Shown: positions 48,588-58,629 of the stretch, piece after piece
How the letters are laid out: every line of letters begins with the position of its first letter
Numbering within the stretch: the first letter of the stretch is position 1
Assembly (NCBI GenBank): GCA_028274465.1
Contig: CM051456.1
Span: 102,461,348-102,525,347 of the forward strand
Direction: 5' to 3'
Source of the DNA: Plantago ovata
Lineage: Eukaryota; Streptophyta; Magnoliopsida; Lamiales; Plantaginaceae
Length of the DNA stretch: 64,000 nucleotides
Notes under the pieces: model-generated
The model's input: only the letters and a program-made list of their open reading frames with translations
Database searches by the model: none
What the model was told of the DNA's origin: nothing
Position numbers and translations under genes: made by a program

Positions 48588-49427
48588 TGTTGAAGGGTAA
48601 TTCGTGCTTCTTTCTAAGTTCGTAGTGGATCGTCACAATAAGCTATTCTAGGTCTTCTTCATGTAGTGTTCCTCTTGAAATGATAGGAAACCGTCTTGTA
48701 GCTTCCTCGTACCTAAAATAGACTGGAGGGGGGGGGGGTTAGTGTCTTTTGCCCGGTCTGTAAGGTATCAGACCGGAGTGACGACTTTACGTGTAGGGAG
48801 TTGCGAGGCTTCCCTAGTACGAGTAGTAAATGTGGTGGGTGAGTGGTAGGTGAGAGGTGTTAATGCTTACCCGCTAGGTAATGAATGAGCTCCTTATATA
48901 CTCGTAGTATTTTAATGTCACTCCATGTAGGATTGTGACAAGTGTCCGGACGAGATTGAAGCCTCCTTAGGCCCAAGCCCATTAAGGAGGTCCATGGGCT
49001 TTGGCCCAAACATCTTGGCTAGGGTTGAGAGGGCAATATGGACTTTTCAGGTCCCATGAAGTAATCTGGAAGACGGGTCCCACATGGAGCGACCATGGGT
49101 GGTCGCCCTTGGTCCTCGTGCCTTCCTCTTACTCATGTGGTCCGAGTAGTGCTCTGCCTAGTTTCTCTCAGAGGGTGTTCCCTTGACGTAAGGTCCTCCT
49201 CGATCCCTAGAGATGCTCCTCGAACCCAATAGCTGCATTGTCCTTGTAATGAGCTTATCTTGAGGGTTGGCCTCTTAGTGATGGTCGGACCCTATGTTGG
49301 TCGAACCACACCTTAGTGACATACTTGGGTGTGGTCGCGCCCCTTGAGGGACGGCCCATGATGCTTTGTCGCGCTCTTAGATCGCTCCAGTTTGTACATG
49401 TGGACTGGACATATTTCAACACCAGCA
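48588..49427 (-). repeat. 5' LTR of Tat-type gypsy element
   Basis: 840 bp, TGTTGAAGGG...CACCAGCA, partner of 35394-36231. The outer flank is CATGT (49428-49432), matching the other flank, so 35394-49427 (14,034 bp) is one complete insertion in the minus orientation. Its target was the exon of the FAR1-like relic. Confidence 0.95.
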
Positions 49428-49579
49428 CATGTCATAATATTTTCTGGTTTTTGTAGATCAGATATAGTTCTCCCCATGTTTCTGCAGTGTAACCTTTAAG
49501 AGATTTGGGATCACTACCATCATCATCATCATCGTCACCATCAAGCTCTGTATCATCATAACACCTGTGTTATAAGCAT

Positions 49580-51030
49580 AACAACTGCTGTTGGAAACCA
49601 CAACAAATGCTCTTAAAAGCAAACCACATGTTTTTAAAGCTACGCCATGCCCACTTAAAATCATACAATGGAAAAAACCCACAACAACATTATTTAAAAC
49701 CACACTAGAGACACTTATAACAACACCATGTTCCCTTACAACAACACCAAGATGTGTTAAAATTACAGCATGCAACAGAAGTTAAAATTCATATTTGAAA
49801 ACCACAACTTATTATATTATAACCACTTGTTCTTAAAACTACACCATGTCAACTTAATACCACACAATGGACAAACCCAACATGTACAGTAGCAATATAT
49901 GTTTCTTAAAACCACAACAACATTATTTAAACCATACTAAAGACACTTATAACAACACCATGCTCGATTAAAACAACACCAAGATGTGTTAAAATTTCAG
50001 CATGCAAAAGAAGCTATAAATGATCTGAAGGATGTTTCCTTACTTAAAACCACAACATCAGTAACTATAAGCACATCAAAATCTCTTAAAAGTACAATAT
50101 GAAAACTGAAGCTAAAATTAGTATTTCAAAACCACGTCATAGGTTCGTAAAAGCACAACAAAGTTACTCTTAACCACACCGTGTCAGTTCAAAACCATAG
50201 AATGGTCAAACAAGGGGCAGTAGCATTATATATTCGTTAAAACCACAACAACAGTAACTATAAGCATACCAAAATCCCTTAAAAGTACAATATGAAAACT
50301 GAAGCTGAAATGATCTCAATGATGCTTAGAACCTTAATAATACTTCTTAAAACCACACCATATGCTCTTAAACCTCACTAAAGACACGTATTACCACACC
50401 ATAAGTATTTAAAACCACACCAAGATGTCATAAAATTACAATATGCAACAAACATAAAATGCATATTTGAACACCACATCGTAGGATATTATAACCACTC
50501 CATATTTTCTTAAAACCACACCATGACATATTAATACCAAAAAATGTATAAACTCCGGAAAGTAGCAATATATGTTTTTTAAAACCACAACAACATTATT
50601 TAAAACCTCACTAAAGACACTTATTACTACACCATCAATATTTAAAACTACACCATGATGTGCTAAAATTTGAGCATGCAACAGAAGCTAAAAATGGTAT
50701 GAAGCTACTTAAAACCACAACAGCAGCAACTATAAGCACACCAAAATCTCTTAAAACTGCATTACCCATATGAAATCTGAAGCTGAAATGCATATTTCAA
50801 TACCACATCACATATTTCTTAAAAGCACAACAATATTACTTATAACCACACCATGTCGATCAATTCAAAACTATAGAATGGTCAAACAGGGCATTAGCAT
50901 TATATATTCGTTAAAACCACAACAACAGTAACTATAAGCACACCAAAATCTCTTAAAACTACAACATATGTCCTTAAAACCACAACCTCACGTTTCATAA
51001 ATTACAGAAACTTAAAACCACACAGTAAAT
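49580..51030 (-). repeat. degenerate GGTGTGGTT repeat array (minus orientation)
   Basis: Some fifty imperfect units, on the plus strand read as cttaaaaccacaaca/aaaaccacaccatg separated by 10-25 nt. In the sense direction of the FAR1-like relic they are T/G-rich (tGTGGTTTTAAG). They occupy the presumed intron between the exons at about 51060 and 49567. Higher-order copies of about 300-350 bp are visible (for example gttaaaaccacaacaacagt near 50236 and 50910). Confidence 0.8.
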
Positions 51031-51596
51031 GTTTAAAAGTAGTTAGGAACGTACAAAATTGTTGCTCAGGTTCATCTTCTTCGATTACTTCCACATCAGA
51101 GACGCATTCCTCTTCAAAATCGCCGATCGGTTGATTTTTGTTTTTGAGAAATTGGATTTGCACATTTTTTCAACAAATCAGAAGATATATCATTCAAAAA
51201 TCAGTAAATCGCAGCTTGATTCATAAAGCACACACAAACACATACTAATTTCTCAGATTTACGAATTAAAATCGAAGCAATGGTCTGGATTTGTACATGA
51301 TGGAGGTCCATTGATGCTGTATTGGTTGAGATCTGGTTGAAACGCTTCTCAACGTCGAGATTCCGGTGAAATTCCGACGAAAATCCGGCGAGTACGTTCG
51401 ATTTGAGAGAATTTACGGTTTTCACACTTTGCACACAGTTTCACCTTTTGTGTGTGTTTAGCGTGGGTTTCTGATTTGTGTCGTGTGTTTGGAGCTTTAT
51501 ATGGTAGCGAGATTTTTTTTTTTTTTTTTGCCAAAACCGGTTTGTGGTTTTAACCGGTGGTTTTTTTTAGCTAAAAACCAGGTCTTTCCTAGATGG

Positions 51597-51614
51597 TAGG
51601 AAAGATCTACCTTA
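51597..51614 (-). repeat. right terminal inverted repeat of the composite element
   Basis: Reverse of TAAGGTAGATCTTTCCTA. It overlaps a perfect hairpin (TCTTTCCTA-GATGG-TAGGAAAGA, 51583-51605). Confidence 0.6.
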
Positions 51615-51939
51615 TCATATACTTACTTTTAGTAGTAACTTTAATCTAGTTAGACAATTAAAGAGGTTACGAACCAAGTTCAAGCACTACTACTAGAGTT
51701 AACAACTTGTCTAGGCAAAGTATGAGAGACATCCCGAGTTACAAGCCAAAAACAGGGTAGACCAACCATAGTCACCATACTACTTGGCATTCCTTACATG
51801 GGTTTGTACAGCCGGGGGATACGTAATGACCTTGTTATCTACTGGTAGTACCTCACTTCCATTCCATATTTAGCTAAAATATTATCTACACCGTCACTTT
51901 CGTGGTACTCAAAATGAACTTGTAAGTCTTAAAACTGCG

Positions 51940-52104
51940 TGCTAGGTTGAAATTATAAAGTGGTCCAGTGGAAGGGAAATGTGATGATGAAGGAGATGTG
52001 CAGGTTCGATCCTTAATAGGTGTGAAATAGTTATAAGGTGGTATATAATATTGTATATCACTAGTGTAGGAGTAGTTGTAGTATTTGTCGTTAATAAAAA
52101 AAAA
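51940..52104 (+). mobile_element. tRNA-derived SINE, copy 2
   Basis: A-box-like ttataaagtggtccagtgg, B-box GGTTCGATCC (52003-52012), the shared body agttataaggtggtat and gtgtaggagtag, and an A-tail at 52095-52104. The same blocks in the same order occur in copy 1 (1580-1750, minus strand). The flanks tgcgtgctagg and tgtgcgctaag could be a decayed target duplication. Confidence 0.65.
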
Positions 52105-52401
52105 TGTGTGCGCTAAGATCCCTGATTTCTCCATGTGGACCATGTCTCCTTCCATTTCCTATCCAACTGTCTAATGCTAAAAACATTCTTGAGAAAATTT
52201 GGCCCAGAGGCCAAATTCTAATTCTCCTTCCAAAAAGAGGCTAGGCAGACTGAAATATAACTAATAAAGGCAGGGGTATAATGGGGATTCAAAATAGTTG
52301 GTGATTTTTCAACTATACCCTTTTGGTGTTGAGATGGGGATGAATATTAAGCTAAATTTGTGATCATCGGCCCTGTGATTTTCCCCATTAAGCCGCCGGT
52401 C

Positions 52402-52499
52402 TTTGCAGTGCTCCTGTTTACGGATGAAATAGTGGTGTTTCAGTATCTAATTTGCAGTGCTCCTGTTTACGGATGAAATAGTGGTGTTTCAGTATCTAA
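52402..52499. repeat. 49-bp perfect tandem duplication
   Basis: Units 52402-52450 and 52451-52499 are identical (tttgcagtgctcctgtttac ... cagtatctaa). Identity implies a very recent event, or an assembly artefact. Confidence 0.95.
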
Positions 52500-54810
52500 T
52501 TTACTCTCCTCAACTACAAAATCTGAATCATTCATTCCATGTTAGAGAAAACAGAGGTAAGTTTCATATTCTGATTTATGCAGTTCCTTACATTAGGTGT
52601 TCTTGATTTTCCATAGCTTAGGATCCTAAGTCCCTCTGGGACTGAAAGCAGAATGGTCCAAGAAGGAGAAAATTTATGGTGATGTTAGAGTACAATAATG
52701 CAAGCCTACACCCCTTCCTAATTTTCCCTCTTTCCCGAGTACTTGAGAAATGCGTTCATGTCTGCACACCCCCTGTTATTATAATAATATTTTCCCTATA
52801 ATTTTTCCTACAGATTATGCAGTTTTCCAAGTTTCATACATAGGCTGTTAGGCTCAGCAATTGCAGTGCCAACTACCCATCAAAAATCAATTAATTTTGG
52901 TTTTGGTTCCTTTTTTTCTTCTTCTTAATCTTCAACAACTTAACATGGCCATCTATATATAGGCCTGATACGCATAGCCAAGTGCCGGACAGGAGCAACA
53001 AGTCTTTTGAGGTTAGACATGTACTTAACCCTCATGTTTTCCATGGTCTATTCTTTGCTTTTTTTTCTCTCATGTTTTTCTTTGTTTGTTGTTTTTTTGG
53101 TAGCAGGGGCGATTCCACAACCATTTGATCATGTGCAACACACAGGTTAGTTAAGTTTTACGCCTAATTTTAGTTCATTAGTAGTGTTATTTTTAGTCAT
53201 TATACGTAAGTTAGTTTAGTTCTACGCCTTGTGCTTATGGCCTTCTTTAGGAGCCGAGCCAATGGTCGCTATGGGTTTTATTTTGAACATGACACTTAGT
53301 ATCTGAGAGAAAAAACTAAAGAATAGTTACATGTGACCGACTATATATGTGTTCAAACAAAAGTTTTTCTCTAAGTAGTGACAAGTTGAGAAAAGTTTTT
53401 GTGTGTTCTTGAGTGTGAATAAAATGATAAATAGGTGGGCTAGCATAATAGTAATAGTTTAAGACCCCTTATTTTTCTCTATGTTTTATTAAGTTGTTGG
53501 TGCTATTTTGTTGCTGTGAAAATTGCATGCTTGTGAGTTACTGCTGCTATTTTGTTTTTCATAGTTTTATCACTCAGCTGATCTTGGTCTCAGGTTTCTT
53601 TATTTCCGGTTATTATATGTTTAGTTATTTAAATTTTCCAGCTTTGGGTACATGTTTCCTCCTTGCTTGTTTCTATGAGCAAGCATTGCTGGACTTCATT
53701 TCAAAATTCAAATCATTTCGTTTGCTTTGTGTTTATGCCATTAATACTTATCTATGTTGCTACTGTTTGATCAATGCAATAAGCTACACTTTATGAGGTA
53801 TTAAGTATTAACATTTTTTGGTTTACTTATTATTATTATTTCTAAAGGGGATGTCAATTCTCACCAAATTTTATGTGGCAGTATTTCTGAGGGTTGATTG
53901 GTTGAGAGCTTAAATGCAGTTCCATCTGGCTTTCGTTAAACCACATTTATCTTTCACTCATTGATACCTGAATGAATTAAAGCACTCATTCAACATTCTT
54001 CATAGCTACTTAACGATTTTAGGTTGAACATTCACAACATTAGAATGATTTGGATAGCATTTTTTGGTGTTTGTATAACATAAAATCTTGAACCCACCTA
54101 CTTGTAATGAAGAAAGGACCGTACTTGATCGTCTTTAAACCACAAGAAATCCTGAAAATAGCCACCACTTGTAGCGACGGATACTATCCGTGGCTAAATT
54201 AGCCACGAATTGGTGTTTTAGCCATGGATAGGCAGTCTGGACGCTCAGTTCGTGCATGTCTAGGCCCGAGTTCGCAGATTTTAGCCACGGATAAATTATT
54301 CGTGGCTAAACATGTTGACCTTTAAAAAACAAATCAAAAAAGAAATTAAAAATGAATCAAAGAAAAAGGAAAATTAATTTTAGCCACGGATATTTCTATA
54401 TGTGGCTAAAATCGATATAAGTAACAGACCAGGCTTCTTCTTCCTCACATATTTTTCCCCATTTCTTCTTCTTCTCTCTCTCTGCCCTAACTCTCTCCCC
54501 CAAATCATCAAACAATTCCACCGTTCCACCACAACCACCACCACCGTGACTCCGCCTACTCCGGTAAGCATTTTCTCTCTCTATTGTTCTTTCTCTATAT
54601 TCTTCTTCTCCTCTACTCACCTCTCTCACCTCTCTTTTTATCTATCTTGCAAGAACAACCACTTAGCAGCACCACCACTTCGTCGGAGCCACCACCAGGC
54701 TAACATCCCCTTATTCTAGTCCAATTAGTGTGATTCCAATCCACTTTGGCCAATTTCAGGTATGAAACCTAAACCCTAATTTTCGGATTTATTTTTGTTC
54801 AATTCTGTTT

Positions 54811-56135
54811 TTGGAACTATTCGAGATCATCTCATTACGACTCTAAAAAACCGTTCAGTACAATAAGGTCGACAAAGTTGTCCAGACCAATCACGTTACC
54901 TACAAGAGCCTAATCTACTCAATACAAATAAAGCAAGGAAACATCAATAACAAAATCACTATTAGCCGAAGATTAGCCTATGCACCGGTTCCTTAAGCTT
55001 AGGGAATAAATTGTTGCGCTGGACAGTCATGTGTATGGCTTTCTTTCCAAGTTCCTGCATATCAAACGGTTGTTGCTGGAAAATATAGGCGTTGCGGGAA
55101 GCCCAGATCCCGTATACGCATTCTGCTAGCAGTCCCCGGAGCAGTTTCCCCTTCCAACCTTTGCCACGAGCTCTACGGGATAGTTCTTTCATGCTACTTT
55201 CCCAATTAATCCAAGGAAGCGTCATTTTAATCCATCCCAGGGCGTGCGCTAACACCATCTGTGTACGGGAACAGTCAAAGAAGAGGTGCTCCACGCTTTT
55301 GTCGCCACCACAAAAACAACAAAGTCCATCCGTCTGAATACCAAACACATGCAATCTATCCTTCGTCGCCAAACGCTTGTGTAGGCTCAGCCACAAAATG
55401 AAAGCAGCCCGTGGCCTAGACATATTTTTAAGCACTAGGTCACGCCAAAAAACCTTTGTTTTTGGTCCCTGCAACCCCTTATAAATACGCTGCACCTCAA
55501 ACTTACCTTCGTGTGCACATTCTCTCCATTCCTGAAGGCCATAGATCCGTTCCCGGCACTTGAGGACACTTTTAAGTAACCAAGAGCAACTCGATGTAGG
55601 GCTGTAATCCTGGAGGTTCTTATTTTTAATATAATAGCTATGCACCCACCGTATCCATAGTTTGTCCGCTTTGTTTTGTAGATTCCACAAAATTTTTGCC
55701 ATCAGTACTTGGTTCCACTCTGATAATGCACGAATATTCAAGCCACCACAACTCCTTGGATTGCAAACCTGTTCCCAGGACACAAGTCACTTTTGCGAGT
55801 CACCATCTTGTCCACTCCACAAGAAACTCGGCAAATACTCTCGATGTGATGGAGTACCTGTTTTAGAAGAGGAAACACCTGAAGCCAATAATTGGTAATA
55901 GAGAAGATGATGCTCTCTATCAGTTGCTGCCTTCCCCCAAAGCTCAGTAGACGAGAGGACCAATGTCTCACCTGGTGCAAGATTTTATCAATCAGCGGTT
56001 GACACATATTGATAGAAAGTTTCTTTGCCGACAAAGGTACCCCGAGATACTTGATTTGCAAGGCACCACTTCTGAAGCCAATATGATGAATTATCAAATC
56101 TGATTCTTCCTTAACTCCTCCAAGGAAAACCTTGC
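54811..56135 (-). mobile_element. LINE (non-LTR retrotransposon) 3' fragment inside CACTA copy A
   Basis: Minus-strand frames 56163-55738 (end of the reverse transcriptase: IKYLGVPLSAKKLS, WSSRLLSFGGRQQLIESI) and 55783-54962 (SCGGLNIRALSEWNQVLMAK and the zf-RVT zinc-binding region with CCFCGG...VEHLFFDC) are one protein split by a frame change at about 55775. The 5' part, with endonuclease and catalytic YADD, is absent, as usual for 5'-truncated LINE copies. The boundaries come from comparing copy A with copy B, which is continuous here (59180-59195). Confidence 0.85.
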
Positions 56136-56524
56136 ATTTTATTTGCTTATTAATGAAGCTCAATTGTGTTAATTTAGCTCATATGTTAATTTTGCCTAAT
56201 TTTATTTTTTTTATTTTGTTTGCCTAATTTTAGTTTTGTTTTTTAATTTTAAATTATATTAATTGTTTAATGTTAATGTTAATGGTTGTTGTTGTTAATA
56301 TAATTTTGAATGATAATAATGATTTGATTAAATTGTGGACTTAGATTAAATTAGTTATTGTTTAATTATTTAATTTTGGAAATGATAATGTTAATTCATT
56401 GTGAATTTAATTATTGTTTAAATTATTATTGATAATGATTTGATTAAATTGTAAATTTAATTTTGAAATTTAATTCATTGTTAATGTTTGTTGTTGTTGT
56501 TGTTAATTCATTGTTAATGATAGT

Positions 56525-56596
56525 GTTATGCATAAGAATTTGAAGCCTAAGAACTTCTTGTTTATTGGTGGGGATGAGGATGATGCGATTAAATCC
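56525..56596 (+). pseudogene. captured protein-kinase exon fragment (CDPK/CRK type), copy A
   Basis: Reads VMHKNLKPKNFLFIGGDEDD, a decayed version of the kinase catalytic loop [13 protein letters not shown] seen in copy B. The NFLF continuation with acidic residues and a Lys is characteristic of calcium-dependent and CDPK-related kinases. The catalytic HRD is altered to HKN here. Confidence 0.75.
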
Positions 56597-56780
56597 GTGG
56601 CTAAAATAAGCTAAGTACATCTTATGTATATGAATATATTTTTGTTAAACTAATATTTGTTACGTACGAATTACAATCTACTGCTTGGTTGAATGAACTG
56701 TTTGCTTGTGTAATTCTAGCTATATCTATTTTATTTATGGAGTATTCGGTGGTTGAGATATCTCTGACCTTCTTTTATAG

Positions 56781-56865
56781 GATAAGGCCATCAAAAGATT
56801 TCTTGTGAGGGACATTGTTGAGCAAGCTGCGGCCAAAGATGTTAAAGAAGCACGTGTGTTCGATA
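56781..56865 (+). pseudogene. captured ribosomal protein S26 exon fragment, copy A
   Basis: An 85-bp segment between a TTATAG acceptor and a GTAAGT donor reads [17 protein letters not shown], then DVKEA, matching the conserved core of eukaryotic RPS26 (eS26). It has more amino-acid changes than copy B. Confidence 0.85.
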
Positions 56866-57216
56866 GTAAGTCGCATTACCTTTCTACCATATTTCTTCAT
56901 TTGTACCAGTCACATATGCATGTATTCAAGTGTTTACTATTCCATTTACAATAAAAATTTAAAAATTCATTATATGGCCTATAAAGTTGATAAATTTAAC
57001 ATTTTCAAGGCTTTGTATTTATGATTTCTGTGGAATTCAGTTTGGTTGATTTTATACAATTGTTCTTCACTTGTACTAGTCACAGATGCATCTATCTAAG
57101 TGCTTACAAGTATAATTCAGTAGTTGAGAACATTGCCTATGAAGTTGACGAGTTTATCATTTTCTTTGGCTTGTATTCAGTTTGGTTGATTTTCAGGTGT
57201 TGTTCTTCACTTGTAG

Positions 57217-57318
57217 AAATCTATTAGACTATTGGGTGATGCTTTTGCTTCCTTTGAGAAGAACTGTGTTAGAGGAATTCAAGCCAACAAAGAAAGGATT
57301 GCGAAATTATTACATGAG
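57217..57318 (+). pseudogene. captured fumarate hydratase exon fragment, copy A
   Basis: 102 bp bounded by TGTAG and a GT donor; reads [18 protein letters not shown], then [12 protein letters not shown], matching the C-terminal half of class II fumarase. It stays open, whereas copy B has a stop in the last codon. Confidence 0.85.
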
Positions 57319-57406
57319 GTCAAAAGTTGCTAAGTCATTCACGTATTTCATACTTATTGCTAGATTGAGGCATTGCCTATTGTACGATGTATTTCATAAG
57401 TATCGC

Positions 57407-57646
57407 TAGATTGCGGCGAATTCTTGCTCAGTTGATAAGGAACAATTCGAACAAGAACCAACGGCGTATTTGAATGAAACAAGATTTGGCGATGTGGTCG
57501 GGAACTTACTTTGTGCAACGGCCATGAACTCCTCCAGAGAGTTGAATTCGTTGGACTGGAACGACAAGTTGATGGTGGGCGTCTCTAGAACCAGAATGAC
57601 GGGCTGGGCGGCGCAACCCGGTGGTGGTGCGTACATTTTGAATTAG
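57407..57646 (+). other. unassigned open stretch at the broken end of CACTA copy A
   Basis: From the breakpoint, the plus strand stays open for about 80 codons to a TAG at 57644-57646 (ANSCSVDKEQFEQEPTAYLN ... GWAAQPGGGAYILN). The minus strand is also open (57636-57406, from an ATG), with a GTAAGT donor-like site at about 57512. Codon usage and composition are gene-like and GC is higher than in the surroundings, so this may be another captured or host exon. I do not recognise a family on either strand. Confidence 0.3.
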
Positions 57647-58144
57647 ATTTTTTATCCAGTGATTTGGAGATGTGTGTTTCGTTATCGAATAGGATGAGAT
57701 GAAAATTTGAATTTGTGTGGTGGTTTTGTTCACATAGTTCTTTCCGACCAAACAAAACTTACTGTGACCGTGTGTATATGGTAAAAAAAATGGACCCTCC
57801 GACTCTAGTGCAGTAGAAGGATGTGGCCCGTTATAAAGATGCCAACACACAACACATGTCACATGCCATCTTGACTTGTGTAAGCAAACAATTATTTACA
57901 AAACGGGTCACAAGTGGTATGCTATTGTAAATTTGGTAGCAACTGGTAGATATATTTGTGCTACTAATGACCATGTTCAATGGTCACGAATTTAGTACCC
58001 AGACGTAAAAAGCCATTTATTTTATTATCGGGCTCATAAATAATTAAATGAAAATTAATTTAATTGAACAACCATTTTCTTTCATTTTTATTGATTGAAA
58101 ATGGCCAAAAGAAATGATTATCAGATTCACAATTGTGCTTATAA
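57647..58144. other. AT-rich spacer, no gene recognised
   Basis: No coding sequence, repeat family or RNA gene is supported between the open stretch and the AGCTCC-family fragment. Confidence 0.5.
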
Positions 58145-58382
58145 GGTCCAATTGCGGATTTTACCTCCTTAGTCAATCAATTACATATAAATCCATTTTA
58201 ACCAAATCCCTTTGACCAGAATAAGGAGTACTATTCATCTTTGCTCAAACAAACAAGGCCTTACTCCTAATTTACAATTTTTTTCTTTTTCTTTTTACAA
58301 ACTAATTTCCTTTTTTTCCCTTTTTTTTAAATTTTCCTTCATCTTCTTCGTTAATGTTACCGTATTCCGGTCCGGTAACATA
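58145..58382. mobile_element. fragment of an AGCTCC-family element (copy 4), cut by CACTA copy B
   Basis: Matches the left part of copy 3: attttacctccttagtcaat and caattacatataaatccatt (copy 3: ccctccttagttcaacaatt, acatatggatcc), followed by the pyrimidine tract and ccgtattccggtccggtaac, like the CCGGTACCGG motifs of copy 3. It stops exactly where the CACTA terminus begins, and its remainder is not found beyond 61207. That points to loss after insertion, or to insertion at the edge of an already partial copy. Confidence 0.6.
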
Positions 58383-58629
58383 CACTACAAGAAATCCTGA
58401 AAATAACCACCACTTGTAGTGACGGATACTATCCGTGGCTAAATTAGCCACGAATCGGTGTTTTAGCCACGGATAGGCACAAACTGAGTCTGGACGCTCA
58501 GTTCGTGCATGTCTAGTCGTGGCTAAATTAGCCAAGGATAAATTATTCGTGGCTAAACATGTTGACCTTTAAAAAAATAAATGAGAAAAGAAATTGAAAA
58601 TGAATTAAAGAAAAAGGAAAATTAATTTT

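Larger units (their letters stand above)
34955..51440 (-). pseudogene. FAR1-like (MULE-transposase-related) gene relic, split by the gypsy insertion
   Basis: Minus-strand pieces in order: an acidic exon at about 51130-51060 (NQPIGDFEEECVSDVEVIEE); an intron of degenerate repeats; an exon at about 49567-49428 (CYDDTELDGDDDD..., then GYTAETWGELYLIYKNQK), interrupted by the gypsy element; its continuation at 35388-35354 (YYDMLITTSTDAEAR, another frame) ending at donor GTGAG; and a last exon at about 35235-34960 containing LLDPVHANTKGRKSKLTN. The DPxxxxTKGR tail and the ITT.DAEAR segment resemble FAR1/FRS proteins, which derive from Mutator-like transposases. The MULE transposase core and SWIM finger are absent, and at least two frame changes occur. 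It was already short before the gypsy insertion. Family assignment is moderate. Confidence 0.42.
31866..51614. mobile_element. large composite DNA-transposon relic carrying nested insertions
   Basis: The unit is defined by 18-bp inverted termini, TAAGGTCGATCTTTCCTA at 31866-31883 and its reverse at 51597-51614 (17/18), followed on both sides by weaker CTGGTTTT/GGTGGTTTTAA similarity. Removing the gypsy element (35394-49427 plus one CATGT copy) and the AGCTCC element (33321-34274) leaves about 4.8 kb. In that remainder, two relic transcription units converge from the two ends, as in MuDR-like elements, and the minus-strand one shows FAR1-like pieces. The expected 9-bp duplication outside the termini is not visible (agtctacgc against tcatatact), so the classification as Mutator-like is inference. 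Confidence 0.45.
51615..54138. other. intergenic DNA with small repeats
   Basis: No gene is recognised. It contains the SINE and the 49-bp duplication listed separately. A TATA-like tatatatagg (about 52954-52963) is followed by exon-like stretches with splice-like borders (about 52966-53010 and 53107-53144). The ORF 53494-53796 is hydrophobic and Cys/Phe-rich but has no recognisable family or start context. Confidence 0.45.
54139..57417 (+). mobile_element. CACTA-type element copy A, truncated, with captured gene fragments
   Basis: Parallels copy B (58383-61207) block by block: left end (c)cacaagaaatcctgaaaata, subterminal tccgtggctaaattagccac palindromes, a CT-rich 5'-leader-like stretch, the captured kinase, RPS26 and fumarase pieces, and the start of the gattgrggcattgcctattg repeat. 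The first bases are damaged (CCACAAG in place of CACTACAAG). The similarity stops at about 57417, so the right terminus is missing. A LINE fragment (about 54811-56135) was inserted after the duplication, because copy B lacks it. Confidence 0.8.

Noticed and set aside
51583..51614. Helitron 3' end
   Set aside because: A hairpin is present, but no CTRR terminus follows it, and a matching inverted repeat at 31866 argues for a TIR element.
54380..54719. ORFs around the CT-rich segment of CACTA copy A
   Set aside because: Low-complexity Thr/Ser/Phe translations of CT and CCACC repeats; no conserved domain.
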